This document shows, one piece after another, positions 37,783 to 46,004 of a DNA stretch of 64,000 nucleotides. Position numbers and translations under genes: made by a program. This stretch comes from Prauserella_A oleivorans (lineage in GTDB: Bacteria; Actinomycetota; Actinomycetes; Mycobacteriales; Pseudonocardiaceae), in assembly GCF_042685745.1 (NCBI RefSeq), contig NZ_JBHUNT010000001.1, forward strand, positions 5,456,001-5,520,000. Reading direction: 5' to 3'. Below the pieces are notes generated by a model. The model ran no database searches and was not told the origin of the DNA. It saw only the letters and a program-made list of their open reading frames with translations. Positions within the stretch are counted from its first letter, which is position 1. Every line of letters starts with the position of its first letter.

Positions 37783-38775
37783 ATGCACCGTGTGGTCGTG
37801 CTGGCCGTCGGCGAGGTCGTCGGCTACGACATGCAGATCCCGCCGCAGATCTTCGCCGCCGCGGAGCGGGACGGCCGGCCGCTCTACGACGTGCGTGTGT
37901 GCGGAGTGGACGACCGCCCGGTGCGCGTCTCCTCCGGCTACACCGCCGTCCTCGACCACGGACCCGTCGCGCTCGACGACGCCGACACGGTGATCGTGCC
38001 GGGCACGCGGGTCCACGGGCCCCGGCGCGAGGGGACCCTGCCCGCCGACATCGCGGCCGCGCTCGCGCGCATCCCGAGCCACGCCCGGATCATGTCGATC
38101 TGCACGGGCGCGTTCGTCCTCGCCGCCGCGGGCCTGCTGGACGGACGGCCCGCCACCACGCACTGGGCCTATGCCGACGACTTCCGCAGGCTGTACCCAA
38201 AGGTCCGGCTCGACGAGAAGGTGCTGTTCGTCGACGACGGCGACGTGCTCACCTCGGCGGGGCTGGCCGCGGGCGTCGACCTCTGCCTGCACGTCGTGCG
38301 CGCCGACCACGGCACCGACGTCGCCAACCGGGCGGCACGCTACTGCGTGGTGCCGCCCTGGCGCGACGGCGGGCAGTCCCAGTTCATCGACCGGCCACTC
38401 GTGGACCAGGGCATCGGGAGTACGGCACCGACCCGGGCGTGGGCGCTCGAGCACCTCGGCGAGCCGCTCGACCTGGCTACCCTCGCCGCGCACGCGAACA
38501 TGAGCGTGCGGACGTTCAGCAGGCGATTCCGCGAGGAAACCGGCCTCCCACCGCACACCTGGCTCACCCGGCAGCGCATCCTGCACGCACGCCACCTGCT
38601 CGAGTCGACGGAGCTGTCCGTGGAGCGGGTCGCCGCCGAATCCGGGCTCGGCACGGCCGCCTCGCTGCGGCAACACCTGCACGCGGCCATCGGCGTGTCG
38701 CCGTTGGCCTACCGGCGCACGTTCGCCGCCCACCGCGCGGGAGCCGTGAGCGAAAGAGCCGAAACGTCCCGCTAA
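37783..38775 (+). CDS. GlxA-type AraC family transcriptional regulator
   Basis: 330 residues: an N-terminal DJ-1/PfpI-like domain (MHRVVVLAVGEVVGYDMQIPPQIF ... IMSICTGAFVLAAAGLLDG, with Cys in the nucleophile elbow position) and a C-terminal AraC helix-turn-helix pair (HANMSVRTFSRRFREETGLPPHTWL, then AESGLGTAASLRQHLHAAIGVSPLAYRRTF). It probably senses a small molecule and controls the divergent MFS gene. ATG 37783 has AAGGAT upstream; the earlier ATG at 37765 is inside the operator. Confidence 0.9.
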   Translation: MHRVVVLAVGEVVGYDMQIPPQIFAAAERDGRPLYDVRVCGVDDRPVRVSSGYTAVLDHGPVALDDADTVIVPGTRVHGPRREGTLPADIAAALARIPSHARIMSICTGAFVLAAAGLLDGRPATTHWAYADDFRRLYPKVRLDEKVLFVDDGDVLTSAGLAAGVDLCLHVVRADHGTDVANRAARYCVVPPWRDGGQSQFIDRPLVDQGIGSTAPTRAWALEHLGEPLDLATLAAHANMSVRTFSRRFREETGLPPHTWLTRQRILHARHLLESTELSVERVAAESGLGTAASLRQHLHAAIGVSPLAYRRTFAAHRAGAVSERAETSR

Positions 38776-38785
38776 CGTAACCGCC

Positions 38786-39481
38786 ATGGCGTCCGGACGG
38801 ATCACCCTCGTCGTCGCGCTCCTGGTCGGGCTGCTCAGCGCCTGCGCGTCCTCACCGGACACCCGCGGCCCGCTGCCGGACGGCGCGGCTCTCGTCGGCG
38901 CCGCCGCGGACACGCTGCGCGACCTCGAGAGCGTCCGGTTCGACTTCCGCGTCGGCGGCGCCATCCCCGGCCTGTCCATCCGGGCGGTCGACGGCGTGGC
39001 CACCCGCACGGGCGGGCAGTACGGCTGGGCGCGCGGGGACGCCGACGTCCAGGAGCACACCGACCGCAGGCAGTACGAGTACGTGCTCACCGGCAACCGG
39101 CTGGACCTCACCGACTCCGACGGCGACCGCGTCAGCCGCGGGGTGCCCGCGCAGTTCAGCCCGGCCCGGCTGCTGGATCCGGAGCGCGGCCTGCGCCAGC
39201 TGCTCACCAAGGCCACGGCGCTGGAGACCGAGAGCCGCGAGGAGCTGCAGGGCGTGCCTGCCTACCGGATCAACGGCGAGCTCTCGCATGCCGCCGTCTC
39301 GGCCCTGGTGCCCGGTATCCACGACGCCGTCGACGTGAAGTTCTGGGTCAGCGAGAACCCGCGGCGTGACCTGCTGCGCCTGTGGGTGCAGGTGCCGCCG
39401 CGCCAGCCCAACGAGGGCTCGGTGATGCTCGAGCTGGCGCTCACCGACCACAACAAGCCGGTGCAGAACGCACAGGGTTGA
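38786..39481 (+). CDS. LppX/LprAFG-family lipoprotein
   Basis: 231 residues with a signal peptide and lipobox LLSAC (Cys near residue 20), so it is membrane-anchored outside the cell. The mature part (TLRDLESVRFDFRVGG ... DVKFWVSENPRRDLLRLWVQV) fits the LppX/LprA/LprF/LprG fold, which binds acyl lipids and moves them to the envelope in mycobacteria. It starts 10 bp after the GlxA-type gene. Its stop abuts the convergent Hip1-like gene with no intervening base. Confidence 0.82.
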   Translation: MASGRITLVVALLVGLLSACASSPDTRGPLPDGAALVGAAADTLRDLESVRFDFRVGGAIPGLSIRAVDGVATRTGGQYGWARGDADVQEHTDRRQYEYVLTGNRLDLTDSDGDRVSRGVPAQFSPARLLDPERGLRQLLTKATALETESREELQGVPAYRINGELSHAAVSALVPGIHDAVDVKFWVSENPRRDLLRLWVQVPPRQPNEGSVMLELALTDHNKPVQNAQG

Positions 39482-41047
39482 TCAGCAGCGCTTGCCCTCC
39501 GGCGGGAGCGTGCCGTCGATCAGGTACGCGGTGCCCGCCCGGTCCACGCAGGTGTTGCCCTGCAAGAACACGGTGTGCTGGTTGCCCTCGAAGGTCAACA
39601 GCCTGCCGTTCATCGCCTTCGCCAGCTGGACCCCGGCCTGGTACGGCGTCGCCGGGTCGTTGGTCGTGGAGATCACCAGGGCGGGCGGCACACCCTGGAC
39701 GTCGGGCAGATGCGGTTCGGAGGTGTTGGGCACCGGCCAGAACGTGCACGCGTCCCGGGCCGAGGACGGCGGCGTGCCCGGGTCGAGGAACGGCGCGACG
39801 GCCGCGTACCGGCGCTGCGCCTCCAGGATCTTCGCCCGGTCGGTGACGCGCGGGTCGTCCACGCAACGGATGGCGATGAACGCGTCCTGGGTGGTCGAGT
39901 ACCGGCCGTCGCGACCGCGCTCGTTGTACATGTCGGCCAGCGCCATGAGCGTGCTGCCGCGGCCCTGCCGCAACTCGGCCAGGCCGGTGTTCAGGCTGCC
40001 CCACAGCTGCTCGGAGTAGAGCGCCTGGATGGTGCCGGTGGTGGCGTCCTCGTAGGAGAGCCGCCTGCCGTCGCCGACGGGTACCGGGTTCTCGATCAGC
40101 GGCCGGACGAGGTCCTGGTAGGCCTTCGTCGCTCCGGCCGGGTCGGTGCCCAGCGCGCAGCCCGGCTTCGCCGTGCACGACGCGGCGAACTCGGTGAACG
40201 CCTTGCCGAACCCCTCGCCCTGGTCGACGAGCGACTCGACGATGTCCTGTTCCGGGTCGAGTGCGCCGTCGAGCACCATCGCGCGCACGTTGCGCGGGAA
40301 GCGCTCGGCGTAGGTGTATCCGATCCGGGTGCCGTAGGAGTAGCCGAGGTAGGTCAGCTTCTCGTCTCCGAGCACCGACCGCAGCACGTCGAGGTCCCGC
40401 ACGACGTCCCGGCTGCCGAGGTGGGCGAGCAGCTGCTCGCCGTGTTCGGTGCGCTCGGCGCACTTGCGGGCGAAGTCGCGCTCCTCGGCCTCCTGCCCTG
40501 CCACGCCCTGCGGAGTGCCGTCGACCTCGCCGTCGTCACTGCGGTCGGCGTCGCGTTCGGCACCGGTGAGACAACGCACGGCCGGTTCGCTGGCGCCGAT
40601 GCCCCGCGGGTCGAAACCGACGATGTCGAACCGCTGCCCCAGGGGTCGACTCGCGACGGACGGCGCCATCGACGCCGCCGCGGTCATGCCGGACGCGCCG
40701 GGCCCGCCGGGATTGAGCACCAGGGAGCCGATGCGCTCGCCACTCGCCCGCTGCCGGAGCACCCCGATGGTGATGGTGGTGCCGCCGGGCTCGGAGTAGT
40801 TCAGCGGGACCGTCAGCCGCGCGCACTCGAGCCCGTCGGCCTGGAATGCCGCCCGCGCGTTCTCCGACGTCGCGTAGGAGTCGCACGCGCCCCAGTCGAG
40901 CGACTGCGAGTAGAAGCGTTCGAGTCCCTGCGGCACCGGCCCCACCGGTCCGCTCGACTCCTGCGATGAATCCTGGGTGCAGGCCACCAACCCGACCAAC
41001 GCAAGTAGACAGGTGGCCAGGGACAGGTAGCGTTTCCGAACGGGCAC
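39482..41047 (-). CDS. Hip1/CaeA-like alpha/beta hydrolase lipoprotein protease
   Basis: 521 residues. A lipobox (LVAC, Cys near residue 23) anchors it to the membrane. The alpha/beta hydrolase core has NPGGPGASG (oxyanion), DPRGIGASEP, and nucleophile GYSYGT (Ser near residue 237); the C-terminal TAP-like domain ends with GNQHTVFLQGNTCVD, holding the catalytic His. Homologous to mycobacterial CaeA/Hip1, an envelope serine protease. Gene order near glnA2 and panB supports orthology, though only one copy is present here. It is divergent from secA2. Confidence 0.9.
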   Translation of the reverse strand: MPVRKRYLSLATCLLALVGLVACTQDSSQESSGPVGPVPQGLERFYSQSLDWGACDSYATSENARAAFQADGLECARLTVPLNYSEPGGTTITIGVLRQRASGERIGSLVLNPGGPGASGMTAAASMAPSVASRPLGQRFDIVGFDPRGIGASEPAVRCLTGAERDADRSDDGEVDGTPQGVAGQEAEERDFARKCAERTEHGEQLLAHLGSRDVVRDLDVLRSVLGDEKLTYLGYSYGTRIGYTYAERFPRNVRAMVLDGALDPEQDIVESLVDQGEGFGKAFTEFAASCTAKPGCALGTDPAGATKAYQDLVRPLIENPVPVGDGRRLSYEDATTGTIQALYSEQLWGSLNTGLAELRQGRGSTLMALADMYNERGRDGRYSTTQDAFIAIRCVDDPRVTDRAKILEAQRRYAAVAPFLDPGTPPSSARDACTFWPVPNTSEPHLPDVQGVPPALVISTTNDPATPYQAGVQLAKAMNGRLLTFEGNQHTVFLQGNTCVDRAGTAYLIDGTLPPEGKRC

Positions 41048-41130
41048 ACGACGATCGTGCCATCACACCGGGACCGGAATGCACCAGCACATCGCCTGCG
41101 TGCGGCGGGGATCGAGATAGGAGACCACGG

Positions 41131-43464
41131 GTGGCGTTGATGAGCCGGGTGGGCAAGCGGCTGCGCAGGATCATCCAGCGCCCGGCCAGTGTCGAGCTGA
41201 CGCGGTACGAAGCGCTGTTGCCTGCCGTCGAGAAGCGGGAGCCGGAGCTCGAGAAGCTCAGCGACCCCGAGCTCACCGAGGCCGCGGCGGCCCTTCGGGA
41301 GAGCATGCGGGACGGGTCGTTCGGCGACGCCGAGCTCGTCGAGCTGTGCGCACTCGGCCGCGAAGCCGCCCGCCGGGGCCTCGGCGAGCGCGCCTTCGAC
41401 GTCCAGCTCCTCGGCACGATGGGCCTGCTCACCGGGCACGTGGTGCAGATGCAGACCGGTGAGGGCAAGACGCTCGCCGGGGCGCTGGCCGCCGCCGGGT
41501 ACGCGCTGCAGGGCAAGCGCGTGCACGTCATCTCGGTCAACGACTACCTCGCCCGCCGCGACGCCGAGTGGATGCGGCCGGTGTACGACCTGCTGGGCGT
41601 GTCGGTGGGCTGGGTCGAGCCGGCCCTGGACACCGAGGAACGCCGCGCGGCCTACGCCGCCGAGGTCTGTTACGGCGCGGTCAGCGAGGTCGGCTTCGAC
41701 GTGCTGCGCGACCGGCTGGTCACCGACATCGCCGACCTCGTGCAGCCCGAGCCCGAGGTCGCGATCGTGGACGAGGCCGACTCGGTGCTCGTGGACGAGG
41801 CGCGCGTGCCGCTGGTGATGGCGGGATCGGTGGACGCCGGAATCGCCGACACCGAGGTGGCCAACATCGTGCGCCGCCTGCGCCTCGGCCTGCACTACGA
41901 GACCGACCCCGACGGCCGCAACGTGTGGCTGACGTCGGCGGGCGCGTCGGTGGTCGAGAAGGCACTCGGCGGCATCGACCTCTACGGCGAGGACGGATCG
42001 GAGCGGCTCGCCGCCGTGAACGTCGCCCTGCACGCGCACGCCCTGCTGACGCGCGACGTCGACTACCTGGTCCGCGACGGCAAGGTGCAGCTCATCAACG
42101 CCTCGCGCGGCCGGGTCGCCGAGCTCCAGCGCTGGCCGGACGGGCTGCAGGCCGCGGTGGAGGCCAAGGAGCAGCTGGCGCCCTCCGACCACGGCGAGAT
42201 CCTCGACTCCATCACCGTGCAGGCGCTCATCGCGAGGTATCCGCAGGTGGCGGGCATGACGGGCACCGCGGTGGCGGTGGCCGAGCAGCTGCGGGAGTTC
42301 TACCGACTCGAGGTCGCCGTGATCCCGCCGAACACACCGAACGTGCGCGAGGACGCCCCCGACCGCATCTACGCCTCGCCGGGCCACAAGCTGCGCGCGA
42401 TCGTGGAGGAGATCCGCGAGGTCCACGACTCGGGCAGGCCGATCCTCGTCGGCACCCAGGACGTCGCCGAGTCCGAGGAGCTCGCCGACAAGCTCGCCAA
42501 GGCCGGGTTGCCGTGCGTGGTGCTCAACGCCCGCAACGACGCCGAGGAAGCCGCGATCATCGCCGAGGCGGGCACCTACCAGCGGATCACCGTGTCCACG
42601 CAGATGGCGGGGCGCGGCACCGACATCCGGCTGGGCGGCGCCGACGGCGGCGACCGCGAGCGGGTAGCCGAGCTCGGCGGCCTGCACGTCATCGGCACCG
42701 CGCGCTACCCGAGCAGCCGGCTCGACGACCAGCTGCGGGGCCGCGCGGGCAGGCAGGGCGACCCCGGCAGCTCGGTGTTCTTCGCCAGCCTCAACGACGA
42801 GCTGGTGCTCGCGAACGCCCCGGACGTGCCCGAGGGCATCGAGGCCGACCCCGAGAGCGGCGAGATCACCGATCCGGCCGCGCAGCGGCAGATCAACCAC
42901 GCCCAGCGCGTGGCCGAGGGTGTCGACCTGGAGATCCACCGCAACACGTGGCGCTACACCCGGCTGATCGAGCACCAGCGGGCCGAGCTGCTCACGTGGC
43001 GTGACGAGGTGCTGCGCACGGAGAAGGCGAAGGAGCTGCTGGCCGAGGCCGAGCCGACGCGCGTCACCGAGCTGACCGAGGCGCTGGGTGCGGAGAAGGT
43101 CGCGCGGGTGTGCCGCGAGATCATGCTGTTCCACCTCGACCAGCTGTGGGCCGATCACCTCGCGTTCCTCACCGACGTGCGCGAGACCATCCACCTGCGG
43201 GCGATGGCCCGCGAACAGCCGCTGGACGAGTTCCACCGCGCGGCGATCCCCGAGTTCCACAAGATCCGCGGGGAGGCCGAGAAGCGGTCCGCGAAGACAC
43301 TGGTGGAGGCCGAGATCACCGGCGAGGGCATCGATCTGGCGGCCGCCGGGGTGCGCAGGCCGACGTCGACGTGGACGTACCTGGTGCAGGACAACCCGTT
43401 CGACTCCGACGCCGAGCAGGCGCTGAAGAAGGTGCGCGGGCTGCTGCGCAAGAAGCGGAGCTGA
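41131..43464 (+). CDS. secA2: accessory Sec ATPase SecA2
   Basis: 777 residues. Walker A QTGEGKT near residue 110, DEAD-type VDEADSVLVDEARVPL near 212, the preprotein-crosslinking region, helicase motif STQMAGRGTDIRLGG and LRGRAGRQGDPG, and the helical wing (HLDQLWADHLAFL). It is shorter than SecA1 and lacks the C-terminal zinc-binding tail, which is the SecA2 pattern. It drives export of a subset of proteins through SecYEG. GTG 41131 follows AGGAG; ATG 41140 is an alternative. Confidence 0.93.
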   Translation: MALMSRVGKRLRRIIQRPASVELTRYEALLPAVEKREPELEKLSDPELTEAAAALRESMRDGSFGDAELVELCALGREAARRGLGERAFDVQLLGTMGLLTGHVVQMQTGEGKTLAGALAAAGYALQGKRVHVISVNDYLARRDAEWMRPVYDLLGVSVGWVEPALDTEERRAAYAAEVCYGAVSEVGFDVLRDRLVTDIADLVQPEPEVAIVDEADSVLVDEARVPLVMAGSVDAGIADTEVANIVRRLRLGLHYETDPDGRNVWLTSAGASVVEKALGGIDLYGEDGSERLAAVNVALHAHALLTRDVDYLVRDGKVQLINASRGRVAELQRWPDGLQAAVEAKEQLAPSDHGEILDSITVQALIARYPQVAGMTGTAVAVAEQLREFYRLEVAVIPPNTPNVREDAPDRIYASPGHKLRAIVEEIREVHDSGRPILVGTQDVAESEELADKLAKAGLPCVVLNARNDAEEAAIIAEAGTYQRITVSTQMAGRGTDIRLGGADGGDRERVAELGGLHVIGTARYPSSRLDDQLRGRAGRQGDPGSSVFFASLNDELVLANAPDVPEGIEADPESGEITDPAAQRQINHAQRVAEGVDLEIHRNTWRYTRLIEHQRAELLTWRDEVLRTEKAKELLAEAEPTRVTELTEALGAEKVARVCREIMLFHLDQLWADHLAFLTDVRETIHLRAMAREQPLDEFHRAAIPEFHKIRGEAEKRSAKTLVEAEITGEGIDLAAAGVRRPTSTWTYLVQDNPFDSDAEQALKKVRGLLRKKRS

Positions 43465-43519
43465 GACGCGTGCGCGCCGACACATGAAGATCGGCGCCCC
43501 GGTGCGGGACAATGGCCGC

Positions 43520-45238
43520 ATGCCGCAGTTGCGAATCGCGTTGGCCCAGGTGAACACGACGGTCGGCGATCTGGCCGGCAACGCCGCGACGATCGTCGAG
43601 TGGACGCGCAGGGCCGCCGACGCCGGCGCGCACGTCGCCGTGTTCCCGGAGATGTCGGTGACCGGCTACCCGGTCGAGGACCTGGCGCTGCGGAAGACGT
43701 TCGCGCGGGCGTCGCGGGATCAGGTCGAGCTGCTGGCGCGGCGGCTCGCCGAGGCCGGCTGCGGCGACGTGCTCACCTACGTCGGCTACCTCGACCAGGA
43801 CGAGGTGGGCCCGCGCAACGCGGCCGCCGCGCTGTTGGGCGGCGAGGTGGTGGCGAGCCAGTACAAGCACCACCTGCCGAACTACGGCGTGTTCGACGAG
43901 CGGCGCAACTTCAAGCCCGGCACCGAGCTCGACGTGGTCCGGCTGCACGGCCTCGACATCGGCATGGTGATCTGCGAGGACCTCTGGCAGGACGGCGGGC
44001 CGGTGGCCGCGCTCGGCGAGGCGGGGGTCGACCTGATCGTCTCGCCGAACGCCTCGCCGTACGAACGGTCCAAGGACGACGTCCGGCTCCCGCTCGTGGC
44101 GGGCCGGGCGCGGGAGGCGCGGGCACCGATCGTCTACACGAACTGGGTGGGCGGCCAGGACGACCTGGTGTTCGACGGCGACTCGATCGTCGTCGCCGCG
44201 GACGGCGAGCTGCTGGCGCGCGCGCCCCAGTTCACCGAGCACCTGCTGCTGACCGACCTCGACCTCCCCTCCGGCGGCCACACGGCGGTCGGGGAGTTTG
44301 CCGGGCTGCGCGTGAACCGGCGGGTTCTGAGCGACACCCCGGTGCCCGCCTACGAGCCGCTGAGCGGGCCGGCGATCAGCGAGCCGCTGTCCGACGAGGC
44401 CGAGGTGTGGTCGGCACTCGTGCTGGGCCTGCGTGATTACGTGCGCAAGAACGGGTTCCGGTCGGTGATGCTGGGCCTCTCCGGCGGTATCGACTCGGCG
44501 GTGGTCGCGGCACTGGCCGTGGACGCCCTCGGCCCGGACGCGGTGTACGGCGTGTCGATGCCGTCGGAGTACTCGTCGGAGCACTCCCGATCGGACGCGG
44601 CGGAGCTGGCACGCCGACTGGGCTGCCACTTCCGCGTCGAGCCGGTGGCGGACATGGTGCGGATCTACGTCGACCGGCTCTCCCTGACCGGGCTCGCCGA
44701 GGAGAACATCCAGGCCCGCGTGCGCGGCATGCTGCTGATGGCACTGTCCAACCTGGACGGCCACCTCGTACTGGCGACCGGGAACAAGACCGAGCTGGCC
44801 GTGGGCTACTCGACGATCTACGGCGACGCCGTCGGCGGGTTCGCGCCGATCAAGGACGTCTTCAAGACTCACGTGTGGACACTCGCGCGCTGGCGCAACG
44901 CCGAGGCCGACAAGCGCGGGGAGACACCGCCGATTCCGGAGAACTCGATCACCAAGCCGCCGTCGGCCGAGCTGCGCCCGGGCCAGCTGGACACCGATTC
45001 GCTGCCCGACTACGCGCTGCTCGACGACATCCTCGACGACTACGTGGAGGGCGACCGCGGCTTCGCCGACCTGCTCGCCGCGGGCTTCGACGCGGAGGTG
45101 ATCGACCGGGTGGTGCGGATGGTCGACAAGGCCGAGTACAAGCGCAGGCAGTACCCGCCCGGCACGAAGATCACGTTCAAGGCGTTCGGCCGCGACCGCA
45201 GGCTCCCGATGACCAACCTCTGGCGGGAGACGCACTAG
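43520..45238 (+). CDS. nadE: glutamine-dependent NAD+ synthetase
   Basis: 572 residues: an N-terminal nitrilase-type glutaminase domain with Glu (PEMSVTGYPVEDL), Lys (YKHHLPNYGVFDE) and Cys (VICEDLW), then the synthetase domain with the P-loop GLSGGIDSAV, ATGNKTELAVGYSTIYGDAVGGFAPIKDV and KPPSAELRPGQLDTDSLPDY. It is the shorter bacterial form (about 570 residues); the mycobacterial form is longer. It converts nicotinic acid adenine dinucleotide to NAD+. ATG 43520 gives the family N-terminus MPQLRIALAQVN. Confidence 0.95.
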   Translation: MPQLRIALAQVNTTVGDLAGNAATIVEWTRRAADAGAHVAVFPEMSVTGYPVEDLALRKTFARASRDQVELLARRLAEAGCGDVLTYVGYLDQDEVGPRNAAAALLGGEVVASQYKHHLPNYGVFDERRNFKPGTELDVVRLHGLDIGMVICEDLWQDGGPVAALGEAGVDLIVSPNASPYERSKDDVRLPLVAGRAREARAPIVYTNWVGGQDDLVFDGDSIVVAADGELLARAPQFTEHLLLTDLDLPSGGHTAVGEFAGLRVNRRVLSDTPVPAYEPLSGPAISEPLSDEAEVWSALVLGLRDYVRKNGFRSVMLGLSGGIDSAVVAALAVDALGPDAVYGVSMPSEYSSEHSRSDAAELARRLGCHFRVEPVADMVRIYVDRLSLTGLAEENIQARVRGMLLMALSNLDGHLVLATGNKTELAVGYSTIYGDAVGGFAPIKDVFKTHVWTLARWRNAEADKRGETPPIPENSITKPPSAELRPGQLDTDSLPDYALLDDILDDYVEGDRGFADLLAAGFDAEVIDRVVRMVDKAEYKRRQYPPGTKITFKAFGRDRRLPMTNLWRETH

Positions 45239-45440
45239 CAGCACGCGCGCGGGGTGTGGGGCTCCGGTCTGCCTGCCGCTCATGGTCTGCCGTCGGGCGC
45301 CGGGAAGGGACCGGCAGAGCCGGCCTCGTCGCCGCGGGGCCGTCGAGTGGACCGGCCACGCGCGTGGTCGGTGACGGTGCCGGCGACCGGCCCCGCGCGG
45401 CTGTCGGATTCCGTCGGTGCACCGGCGTACGGTGCCGGGT

Positions 45441-45983
45441 GTGGCACAGGGGTTCACACTGTTCGACACGGCGATCGGGCAATGCGGCATCGCGTGGGAC
45501 GGCCGCACCGTCATCGGCAGCCAGCTGCCCGAGGGCAGCGCCGAGCGCACCCGTGCGCGGCTGGAACGCCGGTTCCCCGGAGCGGTCGAGCATGATCCGC
45601 CCGGCACCGTGCGGCGCGCGATCGCCGCGGTGACCGCGCTGCTGTCCGGTGAGGGCGCGGCCCCGCTGGCCGAGGTGCCGCTCGATCTGAGCCGCGTGCC
45701 GCGGTTTCATGCCCGCGTCTACGAGGTGGCGCGCACGATTCCCCCGGGCACGACGCTGACCTATGGCGAGATCGCGCGCCGACTCGGGGAGCCGGGTGCG
45801 GCCCGCGCGGTCGGACAGGCACTCGGCGCCAACCCGTTCGCGCCCATCGTGCCGTGTCACCGGGTGCTGGCGGCGGACGGCGGCACGGGCGGCTTCTCGG
45901 CGAACGGCGGGGTGGCCACCAAGCGGCGGATGCTGGAGATCGAGGGCGTGTACCTGGAGGAGCCGACGCTGTTCGACGTCTGA
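45441..45983 (+). CDS. ogt: methylated-DNA--protein-cysteine methyltransferase
   Basis: 180 residues. The active-site segment is PIVPCHRV, preceded by GTTLTYGEIARRLGEPGAARAVGQALGANPF and followed by GGFSANGG, all typical of Ogt/AGT. It removes alkyl groups from O6-guanine in a single turnover. GTG at 45441 gives the usual N-terminus; an upstream ATG at 45417 adds 8 residues. Confidence 0.92.
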   Translation: MAQGFTLFDTAIGQCGIAWDGRTVIGSQLPEGSAERTRARLERRFPGAVEHDPPGTVRRAIAAVTALLSGEGAAPLAEVPLDLSRVPRFHARVYEVARTIPPGTTLTYGEIARRLGEPGAARAVGQALGANPFAPIVPCHRVLAADGGTGGFSANGGVATKRRMLEIEGVYLEEPTLFDV

Positions 45984-46004
45984 CCGGCGTGTTCGCGGCG
46001 GGCG

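Noticed and set aside
40813..43581. 922-codon open frame antisense to secA2
   Set aside because: Codon-position pattern follows the SecA2 frame on the other strand; the translation is low-complexity and matches no family. A G+C-bias shadow.
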